Positions 24,076-31,887 of a DNA stretch of 43,329 bases are shown here, one piece after another. How positions within the stretch are numbered: the stretch's first letter is position 1; each line of letters starts with the position of its first letter. Both the position numbers and the translations under genes were made by a program. The DNA comes from an uncultured Microbulbifer sp. GTDB taxonomy: Bacteria; Pseudomonadota; Gammaproteobacteria; Pseudomonadales; Cellvibrionaceae. A model generated the notes under the pieces. That model made no database searches. It had not been told where the DNA came from and saw only the letters and a program-made list of their open reading frames with translations. The stretch spans positions 1 to 43,329 of the forward strand of contig NZ_CANLDD010000040.1 of assembly GCF_947489355.1 (NCBI RefSeq), given 5' to 3'.

Positions 24076-25140
24076 TTAGCGCTGTACATAATTGCGTACT
24101 TTTGCACCGTCATAGAGATGCTGACCGCCAGCGGCGACCAGTTTCATCGCTGGCGACAAGCCTTCAACAACTTGCACCGCTTCACCGTCAGTGCGCCCGA
24201 GGGCGACCTGGACTCTGGATACTGACTGGTCCACATTGATCTGCCAGACATAAGGCTTACCTTCGGCATCAGTCTGGATTGCCGCCAGCGGAACCCACAG
24301 ATCTCCCCTTTCCTGTTTCAACTTCACCTTCACCCGTGCCGTCATACCGGGGAGAATTTGTACTTTCTCTGGGCGCGGCATGCCCAGTTCAACGATATAG
24401 GTCTGGGTCACGCTGTCCGCCTCCGCCTGGTGCTCCCGGTATTCAAGAGCAAATGCCTGTCCCGGCAGGAATTCAAATTCTGCATTGACCGAACTGATCT
24501 GGTCCTTACTGACAGTTGCCAGCATTTTTTCCGGCACCGAAATCTGGATGCGTACTTCAGAAATGTTCTGCAGCCGCACAATGGCCTGGCCGGGCTGCAC
24601 ATTGGTGTAATTTTCCACCAGCTGGCGGGTAGCAAGCGCATCAAAGGGCACGCGCAGTTTGGTATAGGCCAAGTCCTGCTCGGCCTTTTCCAGAGCCACT
24701 TTTGCCAGATTGAAATTACTCTCGGTTTCGTCGAGCTGTTGCTGGGATATCACTTTTGATCCCGCCAGAGAGCGCTGGCGTTTCAGGGTCTTCTCCAGCA
24801 GCTCTACATTGACACGGGCCTCTTTTACCCTGCGGCGGTAGTCCCGGTCGTCCAACTCCGCAATCAGGGTACCCTTGGGAAGAATTTCTCCCTCTCGAAT
24901 ATTCAACCTGTTCAGTTTGCCCCCCACCTGGAATGAGAGATCCACACTCTGCACCGCTTTCACCCGTCCGGCAAACTGGCGATCCGTAGACCCAGCATCG
25001 CTGGTGACAGTGGCAACCTTGACCGGCAACAGGTGCTCGATCTGGCGCTCATCCCCTTCCGAGCCGGAACACCCTGCAAAAAGCACCACAGTGGCCACCA
25101 GCAAGAGCAGGGAGCAACGACAATGTATCGACAAATTCAT
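24076..25140 (-). CDS. RND efflux periplasmic adaptor lipoprotein
   Basis: The 354-residue protein has a lipoprotein signal (lipobox FAGC, Cys near residue 24). A barrel-sandwich hybrid (LSFQVGGKLNRLNIREGEIL) comes next, then a helical hairpin of about 70 residues, the second half of the lipoyl domain (KLRVPFDALATRQLVE), a beta-barrel and a membrane-proximal domain. It bridges the RND pump to an outer-membrane channel. The ATG at 25140 was chosen; an in-frame TTG is 15 bases upstream. It is 42 bases upstream of the permease gene and 40 bases downstream of the TetR gene, so one operon is likely. Confidence 0.93.
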   Translation of the reverse strand: MNLSIHCRCSLLLLVATVVLFAGCSGSEGDERQIEHLLPVKVATVTSDAGSTDRQFAGRVKAVQSVDLSFQVGGKLNRLNIREGEILPKGTLIAELDDRDYRRRVKEARVNVELLEKTLKRQRSLAGSKVISQQQLDETESNFNLAKVALEKAEQDLAYTKLRVPFDALATRQLVENYTNVQPGQAIVRLQNISEVRIQISVPEKMLATVSKDQISSVNAEFEFLPGQAFALEYREHQAEADSVTQTYIVELGMPRPEKVQILPGMTARVKVKLKQERGDLWVPLAAIQTDAEGKPYVWQINVDQSVSRVQVALGRTDGEAVQVVEGLSPAMKLVAAGGQHLYDGAKVRNYVQR

Positions 25141-25180
25141 ATTCCTTATCCACAAACTTGGTTAACTGGAAATCAAAGCT

Positions 25181-25708
25181 TCAGGCGAGATCGGTCGAAA
25201 GCATTAGCAGGCGTTCGCGAAGACGCTCGAACAATGGGTCCTCAATCTCCAAAACCCCCAAAACACGCCCGAGAAACATACCCTGGGCCGCCAGGATCAA
25301 AAGCAGGGCCAATTCGGGGTCACGATAGATTTTGGCCAATTCACTGCGCAACGCAGCCTGCTTGGCCTTGAAAGGGTCGAGCAGTGCCGGATTCTCTGCC
25401 ACAGCCGCTATCAGAGATCGCGGCAGGGATTCATCATCCTCCATCAGTTCAAAAATGGCATTGAGCCGAGCGATCAGCAAACCAGCTCCCGACGCGACGG
25501 AGGCCTCGGTACTGGCATATTCCCTGTCAACGGCTGCCTGCAGCATGGCCTTGATCAGCGACTGCTTGGTGGGAAAGTGATGAATGAGCCCCCCCTTGCT
25601 GAGGCCGCAATGGGCAGCGACTGCATCCAGGGTGAGCTTGCGCGCACCTCTCTCCCGCACCACCGCTTCCGCCGCGCGCACTATGGTAGCCTTATCGACT
25701 TTTGGCAC
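25181..25708 (-). CDS. TetR-family transcriptional repressor of the RND operon
   Basis: The 175-residue protein starts with GTG at 25708. Its N-terminal helix-turn-helix is typical of TetR_N: ATIVRAAEAVVRERGARKLT, then LDAVAAHCGLSKGGLIHHFP. The C-terminal ligand-binding domain is mostly helical. AGGAGG lies 4 bases before the GTG; an ATG 2 bases upstream is out of frame. It is first in the operon with the adaptor and pump, and a palindrome lies just after the -10 of its own promoter. It probably represses the whole operon and is released by a pump substrate. The inducer is unknown. Confidence 0.9.
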   Translation of the reverse strand: MPKVDKATIVRAAEAVVRERGARKLTLDAVAAHCGLSKGGLIHHFPTKQSLIKAMLQAAVDREYASTEASVASGAGLLIARLNAIFELMEDDESLPRSLIAAVAENPALLDPFKAKQAALRSELAKIYRDPELALLLILAAQGMFLGRVLGVLEIEDPLFERLRERLLMLSTDLA

Positions 25709-25735
25709 ATGGCCTCCTGGGAACCCTCAAATAAA

Positions 25736-25749
25736 ACCGACTGGTCGGT
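25736..25749. promoter_or_regulatory. Probable TetR operator palindrome
   Basis: ACCGACTGGTCGGT is a perfect 6-bp dyad with a 2-base centre. It lies immediately downstream of the -10 of the TetR gene promoter and 27 bases before its start codon. That is the position expected for an autoregulatory TetR operator. Confidence 0.75.
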
Positions 25750-25777
25750 ATATTATCTCAAGCCGAGGCAATGTCAA
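25750..25777 (-). promoter_or_regulatory. Promoter of the tetR-adaptor-RND operon
   Basis: On the minus strand, a perfect -35 TTGACA (25777-25772) is followed after 16 bases by -10 TAATAT (25755-25750). The operator palindrome starts at the next base, near the expected transcription start. Confidence 0.7.
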
Positions 25778-25881
25778 GCCATGTTACTCTACGGCCCCAT
25801 CACTCAAGGTTAAAAAGTGTGTGCCAGGGCACTCTATGACCCATTGGACACTGCCCTGCAGTTTCCTATCTGGAGTATTTA

Positions 25882-26262
25882 ATGTCGATCCTACTCTGCC
25901 CCTGCGATTCGGGCGAAAATCTGAAAGCCTGCTGCGGCCTCTACCTTTCCGGCAAAGCCTACCCAAGTACAGCCACATCTCTGTTGCGCAGCCGCTACAG
26001 TGCCTATGCCACAGGCAACCTGACCTATTTGCACAAGACCTGGCACCCCGATACCCGCCCAAATCTTCGCGCGCAAGACCTGGTAACCCAATGGACACAT
26101 CTGCAGATAATCAGGGTCAAGCCAGGGCTGAAGCACTCTGTCGCGGAGTTTAAAGCGCTGTACAGGGACGGAGATCAGAAGTGTGAAGTTCGCGAGATTT
26201 CCCTGTTCAAACTGTACAGGAAGCGCTGGGTCTATCTGCAAACTTGCGCGGATTGGCCATAA
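25882..26262 (+). CDS. ychJ: YchJ-family protein with N-terminal SEC-C motif
   Basis: The 126-residue protein starts MSILLCPCDSGENLKACCGL. The CPC-x8-CC pattern at residues 6-18 is the zinc-binding SEC-C motif. The rest matches YchJ (UPF0225), an NTF2-like fold: LLRSRYSAYATGNLTYLHKTW. E. coli YchJ has two SEC-C motifs; here the second, C-terminal one is missing, so the protein is about 25 residues shorter. Function is not established. TGGAG lies upstream of the ATG. The gene is divergent from the tetR operon. Confidence 0.85.
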   Translation: MSILLCPCDSGENLKACCGLYLSGKAYPSTATSLLRSRYSAYATGNLTYLHKTWHPDTRPNLRAQDLVTQWTHLQIIRVKPGLKHSVAEFKALYRDGDQKCEVREISLFKLYRKRWVYLQTCADWP

Positions 26263-26461
26263 AAAGTCCTGGAATACTGCTTTAATTATTCTGCAACAAT
26301 ACATGGGCCGAGCAGGCTCCGTGGGACAACATCCCCGCAGAAACGTTTTGGCATCCAGGCTTTTCTCACCGCCTTTTACGTTGACAAAGCAAACATCTGT
26401 GATCTTCGGCTGCACTGGCTTTTCAGCGGCGCCTCTCAAGCGGGCCGCGAGAAGATCTATT

Positions 26462-27421
26462 TTAAAAAAACTTTTTGAAAATTAGAGACATAACAAAGTT
26501 TCCGGAGGGAGTGCCACCAATTAAAAAGCTACTCTCCATACGACTTTGTGATGCATAGGCCTTGGAATTATACCTTATATCCACACCCGCTTCATAAGCG
26601 CCAAAACCCCAAAACACCCCCAAATTGGCCACTGTAAGCGCTTTCTCTGGGATCACCCCATAACTATATTGCTTTACGCCGCTTCTAACTTTTGAATTTC
26701 CCTCCAAAAAAATATTTCTCACCACTGCTGTATGTTCAAGACCGGCTTGAACAAACCAATAAAAATCACCGTCAGGTTGGGTTGAGACACTGCTGAAAGC
26801 CGGCAGCCGACTGCCCAGCATCAAACGAAGCCCAACCCCATGCTCCCTAATAATATTACCGCTTCTCCAGCGAAGGTAAGGTACCGCGCGGTAAACCAAC
26901 CCCCCTTTTTGAAATGCGGACAGAGGAATTTTATAGTCAAGCTGTAACTCTGGCATGAATCCCCATTCGTTATAAACTTGGGAGCGCCAACCTTTGGGGA
27001 ACGTGGACCCGGTAGCCCTGTGTATCCACTCTTGCATCACTCGCGCACCGGATCTGGGGCCCGTGCTGCCAATATCCAAGGTAACATCAGCACGCCAGTT
27101 GGCGGAAATCTGGTAGTGGTAGTTGACGCCCAAATAGGCCCATCCGCCATAGGGGTGTTCACCATTGGCCGGCGCGGGCTTTGCAAGATTTTCCGGAGTA
27201 TAGATATCCTGGCCCAAACGCAGCGTAAACGGACTGCTTGCCGACCTCCAGGTTAAAAGGAGTCCGCCGGTATAATCCCTATCCGTCTGGAAAGGAGCGT
27301 CGTTCGCCACCTCGATCTGAAGCTGGCCTTTTGCTGTACCGGCCGCCCCAACTGGCAGCGAATCCATGGCAGAGAGCAAAACAACCACTAACAACAGGAA
27401 ATTCTTGGCACTGTGCTCCAT
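26462..27421 (-). CDS. lpxR: Outer-membrane lipid A 3'-O-deacylase (LpxR family)
   Basis: The 319-residue protein has a signal peptide (cleavage near residue 27). The LpxR signature N40-D41-x4-T46-D-R-x-Y-T-G-G is present, and the later block MQEWIHRATGSTFPKGW carries the catalytic histidine. The fold is a 12-stranded barrel, and the C-terminal residue is Phe as in many outer-membrane proteins. LpxR removes the 3' acyloxyacyl chain of lipid A and can lower its recognition by host receptors. Length agrees with the family (about 300-320). It is a lone gene here, far from lpxK (33674). Confidence 0.9.
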   Translation of the reverse strand: MEHSAKNFLLLVVVLLSAMDSLPVGAAGTAKGQLQIEVANDAPFQTDRDYTGGLLLTWRSASSPFTLRLGQDIYTPENLAKPAPANGEHPYGGWAYLGVNYHYQISANWRADVTLDIGSTGPRSGARVMQEWIHRATGSTFPKGWRSQVYNEWGFMPELQLDYKIPLSAFQKGGLVYRAVPYLRWRSGNIIREHGVGLRLMLGSRLPAFSSVSTQPDGDFYWFVQAGLEHTAVVRNIFLEGNSKVRSGVKQYSYGVIPEKALTVANLGVFWGFGAYEAGVDIRYNSKAYASQSRMESSFLIGGTPSGNFVMSLIFKKFF

Positions 27422-27760
27422 ATGCCACTCTTACTTCGCCTGTCCCTTAAGAAGCCAAATCCGATCTCGCTCCGTTGCACTCTCGCACTACTGGTTGCAA
27501 CAAGGGTATTCCAGCCCCCTCAAAGCCCTGACTGGAGGAGCCCCCTCACTCTGCCACCTCTCACCTTTTCAGTGTCAACAGCCCAATTGTGTCGGGTGAA
27601 GTACTGCTTGTTTACCTAAAGGCCGGAGCAGAAATGGTGACCAGTCCCAATCAACTTGCCCCTCACTGACCCAGCTCTACTCCGTGGCGGGCGCAACAGC
27701 GATATACTGGCCCCTGAATCAACATCACAATACAAATACTCGCAGCTCAATTTGAACTCT

Positions 27761-27926
27761 AGCAGGTTGTTGAAAAAGGCCTTCCATGACTTTTTTCAAC
27801 TTGGGTTTGCGGCGCATGCCCGCAAACCCTCCACGACAAATCAAACACTTACAGGCTTGATTTGCGGCCCGAACATCCCTGTTCGCGTTATCAGGCTGCT
27901 AAAAAATGTTTTTTCAACAGTCTGCA
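27761..27926. repeat. Structured MITE-like or REP-like intergenic element
   Basis: Imperfect terminal inverted repeats (27761-27777 and 27910-27926, 14 of 17 matching, core GTTGAAAAA) enclose about 130 bases. Inside are a GTTGAAAAA/TTTTTCAAC stem (27769-27777 with 27792-27800), a 10-bp perfect stem GGGTTTGCGG/CCGCAAACCC (27803-27812 with 27820-27829), and a CGAACA/TGTTCG stem (27870-27875 with 27880-27885). A near-palindrome lies at 27891-27924. It encodes nothing. The build resembles mobile intergenic repeats. Confidence 0.6.
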
Positions 27927-28041
27927 AGCAAATTGGCAACAAAAGGATGAGATGAGAAGCGCCCGTTCAAAAATCACAATGGCTGGCAGAGCCACTCCGC
28001 AACGGACTCGGTCCGCTTCTGGAGCCGAAATACACCTAATG

Positions 28042-28077
28042 AGGGGGGCTATCACATTGCGGCTGCGGTACCCCCCT
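28042..28077 (-). terminator. Possible terminator after pgsA
   Basis: The arms AGGGGGG (28042-28048) and CCCCCCT (28071-28077) could pair around a 22-base loop that itself can fold. It lies 51 bases beyond the pgsA stop on the minus strand. The U-run is weak, so the call is uncertain. Confidence 0.35.
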
Positions 28078-28127
28078 TTGCCTTATGGCGCCGATGGGTA
28101 CCAACAGTGACTTAAAAAGACAGTGGG

Positions 28128-28694
28128 CTAGGGGGGGGTGTGATTATTTGCCATCAGGGTTGGCCAGGCAGCGCGCAGGTACATAACCATTGTCCACAGG
28201 GTCAGCGCAGCGGCGATATACAACAGTAAATACCCAAGGGTTTCCATTAGCGGATACTCCCGCACATCGAAGGCAAGCAATACGATAATAGCCGCCATCT
28301 GTGCCGTAGTCTTGACCTTGCCCACATAGGATACGGCAACACTGCTGCGCTGACCAAACTCCGCCATCCATTCCCGCAGACCGGATACCGCAATTTCCCG
28401 GCAAATAATCACTGCTGCTGCAATAGTAAACCAGGCATTTTTGTGCAAGCCCACAAGCAGCACCAGGGCGGTAGCCACCATCAGCTTGTCCGCGACGGGG
28501 TCCAGGAAGGCACCAAATGCCGTGCTTTGATTCAGTTTTCTTGCCAGGTAACCGTCGAGCCAGTCGGTTGCGGCGGCGGCGGCAAAAATAACTGCCGAGG
28601 CGACATAGCTCCATTGATACGGCAGATAGAAAACCATCACCAAGACGGGTATCAATCCGACACGAAGCAATGTCAACTGGTTGGCAAGTGTCAT
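28128..28694 (-). CDS. pgsA: CDP-diacylglycerol-glycerol-3-phosphate 3-phosphatidyltransferase
   Basis: The 188-residue membrane protein starts MTLANQLTLLRVGLIPVLVM. It carries the CDP-alcohol phosphotransferase signature D-G-x2-A-R-x8-G-x3-D-x3-D in DGYLARKLNQSTAFGAFLDP. REIAVSGLREWMAEFGQRSS also matches E. coli PgsA closely. It makes phosphatidylglycerophosphate, the first committed step to phosphatidylglycerol and cardiolipin, in the inner membrane. The ATG at 28694 fits the length of E. coli PgsA (182 residues); an upstream in-frame start 48 bases away would add an unlikely N-terminus. It follows uvrC by 104 bases, as in Pseudomonas. Confidence 0.95.
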   Translation of the reverse strand: MTLANQLTLLRVGLIPVLVMVFYLPYQWSYVASAVIFAAAAATDWLDGYLARKLNQSTAFGAFLDPVADKLMVATALVLLVGLHKNAWFTIAAAVIICREIAVSGLREWMAEFGQRSSVAVSYVGKVKTTAQMAAIIVLLAFDVREYPLMETLGYLLLYIAAALTLWTMVMYLRAAWPTLMANNHTPP

Positions 28695-28798
28695 ACTTTT
28701 CTCTGTTCTTGATGGGGGGCGTACGTTAACAAGCCGTTGCACAAAATGAAACGTCCAGTGAAACAGCCGGACAATAATTCATCAGTTCTATCACCCAA

Positions 28799-30613
28799 TT
28801 ATTCCTGGTGCAGTAGCGAGTATATAGTTTGTGCGAGTTTGCGGCTGATTCCCTTCACACTGGCAATTTCTGTCGCTGTGGCCCGCTTGATTTCCTGCAG
28901 ACCGCCAAAATGGCGCAGCAATGCCCGTCGACGAGCGGGCCCCACCCCGGCGATGCCCTCCAGGGGCGACTCCCGCCGCTTCTTGTCCCGGCGCGCCCGG
29001 TGGCCCGCAATGGCAAACCGATGTGCCTCATCGCGAACCCGTTGAATCAAATGCAAAGCGGGCGAATCGGAAGACAGTACAAGCTCTTTGTTACTGGAAA
29101 CCACATGGAGGGTTTCAAAGCCCGCTTTGCGCGTCGTGCCCTTGGCAACGCCGATGATCTGTACACCAACCACACCCAGTGCATTGAGAGCGTCCACCGC
29201 TTGACCAACCTGACCCTTTCCGCCATCAATCAACAGAATATTGGGAAACTTGCCCTCGCCCCCTGACAAGCGGGTATAACGTCGCTTGAGCGCCTGACCC
29301 ACGGCCGCATAATCATCCCCGGCCTGGATGCCCTTAATATTGAACCGGCGGTAATCCGACTTGACCGGACCGCCGGTATCAAATACAACACATGACGCCA
29401 CCGTAGCCTCACCTGATGAATGGCTGATATCGAAGCACTCCAACCTTTCCGGAAGCTGCTCCAACCCAAGCGCGTCCTGCAGCGCTTCAAAGCGATCGAA
29501 CAGCCTCTGCTGCGCGGCGGTACGGCTGCTCAAATTCTGCCGGGCCGCCTGTTGCGCCATCTCCACCCAAGTGGCGCGCTTGCCGCGCAATTTGTGCGCT
29601 ATGGTAACCTCGCGCCCACTCTGGGCGCCCAGGGCCTGCTGCAGCGGCACCACATCCTCCAGGGCTTCGGACACAAGAATTTCGCGGGGGATTTCCCGCG
29701 CACTGCCGATATAGAACTGCGGTACAAAGGCAGACAACAGCGCAGCATGGCTCAGCCCGAGACGCTCGCTGGGAAAATAACTGCGACTGCCCAATATTCT
29801 CCCCAGGCGGATAAACAGCACATGTACACAACAGCTGCCGCTCTCACTGGCAACCCCAAGCACATCCACATCACCGCTGTCGCCCTCGGCCACCTGATCA
29901 GCCTGGAGGCGTCGCAATGCGGAAATCTGGTCGCGCAAGCGCGCGGCCTTCTCGAATGCCAGAGCCTTGGAGGCATCGTCCATTTCATCGGCCAATTCCC
30001 GAATAATACTGTCGCTTTTGCCGCTGAGAAACATCTCAGCGTGACGCACATCCTGACGGTACTCCTCCTCACCGATGAAATGCACACAGGGCGCCGTGCA
30101 GCGCTGGATCTGATATTGCAGGCAGGGTCTTGAACGGTTACGGAATACGCTGTCTTCACAGGAGCGGATTCGAAAAGTCTTTTGCAGGAAATTCAGGCTC
30201 TCACGCACCGAGGACGCATTGGGAAAAGGGCCAAAATAGCGTCCCTTCCTGCATTTGGCACCGCGATGCAAACCAATGCGTGGGAAAGCATCGCTGCTGG
30301 AAAGAAAAATATAAGGATAACCTTTGTCATCTTTCAGCATGACATTGAAAGGTGGGCGCTGCGACTTGATCAGGCTTTGTTCCAACACCAGCGCTTCCGT
30401 CTCACTGCGCGTGACAGTAACCTCTATGGTGTTGATGCGCTGCACCAGGGCCATGGTCTTGGTGGTGAGGCCAGAACTGCGAAAATAACTGGAAAGGCGG
30501 TTGCGCAGATTTTTCGCCTTGCCCACATAGAGAATATAATTGTTGGCGTCAAACATCTGGTAGACGCCCGGCTTTCGGGTAACGGTGGAAAGAAAACGCT
30601 TGCTGTCAAACAT
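28799..30613 (-). CDS. uvrC: Excinuclease ABC subunit C
   Basis: The 604-residue protein has the N-terminal GIY-YIG nuclease domain (TRKPGVYQMFDA, LYVGKAKNLRNRLSSYF), a cysteine-containing region, the UVR motif (about 205-240), the RNase H-like endonuclease domain (ECFDISHSSGE, LLIDGGKGQVGQAVDALN) and C-terminal helix-hairpin-helix motifs (LEGIAGVGPARRRALLRHFG). UvrC cuts damaged DNA on both sides of the lesion during nucleotide-excision repair, after UvrA and UvrB. The start is uncertain: ATG at 30613 gives an N-terminus close to E. coli UvrC, while GTG at 30640 adds nine residues. It follows uvrY closely, a long-known arrangement in gammaproteobacteria. Confidence 0.95.
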   Translation of the reverse strand: MFDSKRFLSTVTRKPGVYQMFDANNYILYVGKAKNLRNRLSSYFRSSGLTTKTMALVQRINTIEVTVTRSETEALVLEQSLIKSQRPPFNVMLKDDKGYPYIFLSSSDAFPRIGLHRGAKCRKGRYFGPFPNASSVRESLNFLQKTFRIRSCEDSVFRNRSRPCLQYQIQRCTAPCVHFIGEEEYRQDVRHAEMFLSGKSDSIIRELADEMDDASKALAFEKAARLRDQISALRRLQADQVAEGDSGDVDVLGVASESGSCCVHVLFIRLGRILGSRSYFPSERLGLSHAALLSAFVPQFYIGSAREIPREILVSEALEDVVPLQQALGAQSGREVTIAHKLRGKRATWVEMAQQAARQNLSSRTAAQQRLFDRFEALQDALGLEQLPERLECFDISHSSGEATVASCVVFDTGGPVKSDYRRFNIKGIQAGDDYAAVGQALKRRYTRLSGGEGKFPNILLIDGGKGQVGQAVDALNALGVVGVQIIGVAKGTTRKAGFETLHVVSSNKELVLSSDSPALHLIQRVRDEAHRFAIAGHRARRDKKRRESPLEGIAGVGPARRRALLRHFGGLQEIKRATATEIASVKGISRKLAQTIYSLLHQE

Positions 30614-30653
30614 CTGGCAGTCATTTTTATGGGCCGGCACCTGCCCGCTAAAA

Positions 30654-31307
30654 TTAAAGGGCCGCCTCGGGATCGAGTATCTGGTATTTGACTGCGAGCA
30701 GGGTCAATTCAACATCACTGCTGATATTCAACTTCTCGAAAATCCGGTAACGGTAGCTGTTTACTGTTTTGGGGCTGACAGAGAGCGTCTGGGCGATCTC
30801 TGCAACCTTGGCCCCATTGACGATCATATCAGCGGTCTGCAGTTCACGCTTGGAAAGTTTTTCGAACGGAGAGCGGTTACCCGTTTGGCCGGAGACATTG
30901 CGCAGTGCCATTTTGGTCGCCATGGACTTGCTGATATACGGTTCACCGGACACCACGGTGCGAATTGCGAGGACCATCTCTGCCAGGTCGGCGCCCTTGG
31001 TGACATACCCCCGGGCGCCCGCCTCGATCAAGCGACCGGGGAACAAATCGTCATCCAGCGCACTCACCGCGACAACTCTCGCCTGCGGACAACGGCGGAG
31101 CAGCTTTCGGGTCGCTTCGAGCCCGCCCATGCCGGGCATTTTTACATCCATGAGAATCACATCGACTTCGCGCTGGCGCACAAATTCCAGGGCTTCCTCG
31201 CCACAATTTGCCTCGCCAACGACCTCTACTCCCTCGACATCACTCAACATGCGCGAAATCCCCATTCGCACAAGATCGTGATCGTCTACCACCAAGACTT
31301 TGATCAA
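30654..31307 (-). CDS. uvrY: Response regulator UvrY/GacA
   Basis: The 217-residue protein has an N-terminal receiver domain with phospho-acceptor Asp54 (ILMDVKMPGM) and a C-terminal LuxR-type helix-turn-helix (about residues 145-205; LSKRELQTADMIVNGAKVAE, then IAQTLSVSPKTVNSYRYRIF). Both match GacA/UvrY closely. With the kinase BarA/GacS it activates small RNAs of the Csr/Rsm system, which control carbon storage, secretion and biofilm genes. The kinase is not in the window. It lies upstream of uvrC, 14 to 40 bases from its start, as in E. coli and Pseudomonas. Confidence 0.94.
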   Translation of the reverse strand: MIKVLVVDDHDLVRMGISRMLSDVEGVEVVGEANCGEEALEFVRQREVDVILMDVKMPGMGGLEATRKLLRRCPQARVVAVSALDDDLFPGRLIEAGARGYVTKGADLAEMVLAIRTVVSGEPYISKSMATKMALRNVSGQTGNRSPFEKLSKRELQTADMIVNGAKVAEIAQTLSVSPKTVNSYRYRIFEKLNISSDVELTLLAVKYQILDPEAAL

Positions 31308-31887
31308 GCTATCCCCAACTACGGATAAGTGCAGCGATTGCGCAGCGTCTTCATCCCCACCGCCTGCGCCCTCGAAACTGCCTTCTTTTTCTTAATTGCG
31401 GGGAAACTGCCCCGCACAGATCCACCCCAAGAATCCAACGACAACATACCAGACAAAAACGCTACCGCAAAGCAAAATTGGCGTTTCAAATGCTGCCAAA
31501 AAGTCTGATCGGCAAAGAATTCTGCTGCCATTATACGCAATCGTTACACTGTAAAAACGTACCAAGTTATTTTCCTGCAATCAACAGGTTTTTATTCCGC
31601 ACGATTTGCACGGCAAAAAGTCAGATAACGAAGATTCTATGGATAATAGAATTAGAAATATATTTAATACAATTAAATTTCTTTTAGTTATAGATACTGG
31701 GATCTGCGCCACAACACAAATCTCTGTTGAACCCGATGACTTAAGCAATGATTGGACGTCAAGATTCCGCCTAAAGCCTCGTGCCAGGGTAACCGCATAG
31801 GCAGCAGGGAGCGATATGGAAATAACAGGGCTGTAGAAGGCGCTGGATTGGCGCCGTCAAGGGCCACCGCTCAGCCGGAGCGCCCCA
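31308..31887. other. Intergenic region, AT-rich in its centre
   Basis: No gene is supported in these 580 bases. It lies between the uvrY start and the murB stop. The part at about 31580-31710 is strongly AT-rich. The uvrY promoter should lie near the left end. Short GC hairpins downstream of murB (about 31834-31885) have no T-run. Confidence 0.5.

Larger units (their letters stand above)
27422..28127. other. Long intergenic region with a structured repeat
   Basis: No gene is supported in these 706 bases. The short open frames lack ribosome-binding sites and family similarity. The region contains the lpxR promoter, the MITE-like element at 27761-27926, and a GC hairpin at 28042-28077. In related bacteria tRNA genes often follow pgsA, but none is seen here. 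Confidence 0.55.

Noticed and set aside
25891..26439. Open frame of 182 codons on the minus strand opposite ychJ
   Set aside because: It is antisense to the recognised ychJ gene and shows no family similarity.
27656..27955. Plus-strand frame of 99 codons in the lpxR-pgsA gap
   Set aside because: It runs through the structured repeat element, has no ribosome-binding site and no recognisable similarity.
31319..31800. Several short frames in the uvrY-murB gap
   Set aside because: They are short, without start signals or similarity, and lie in AT-rich DNA where chance frames are common.
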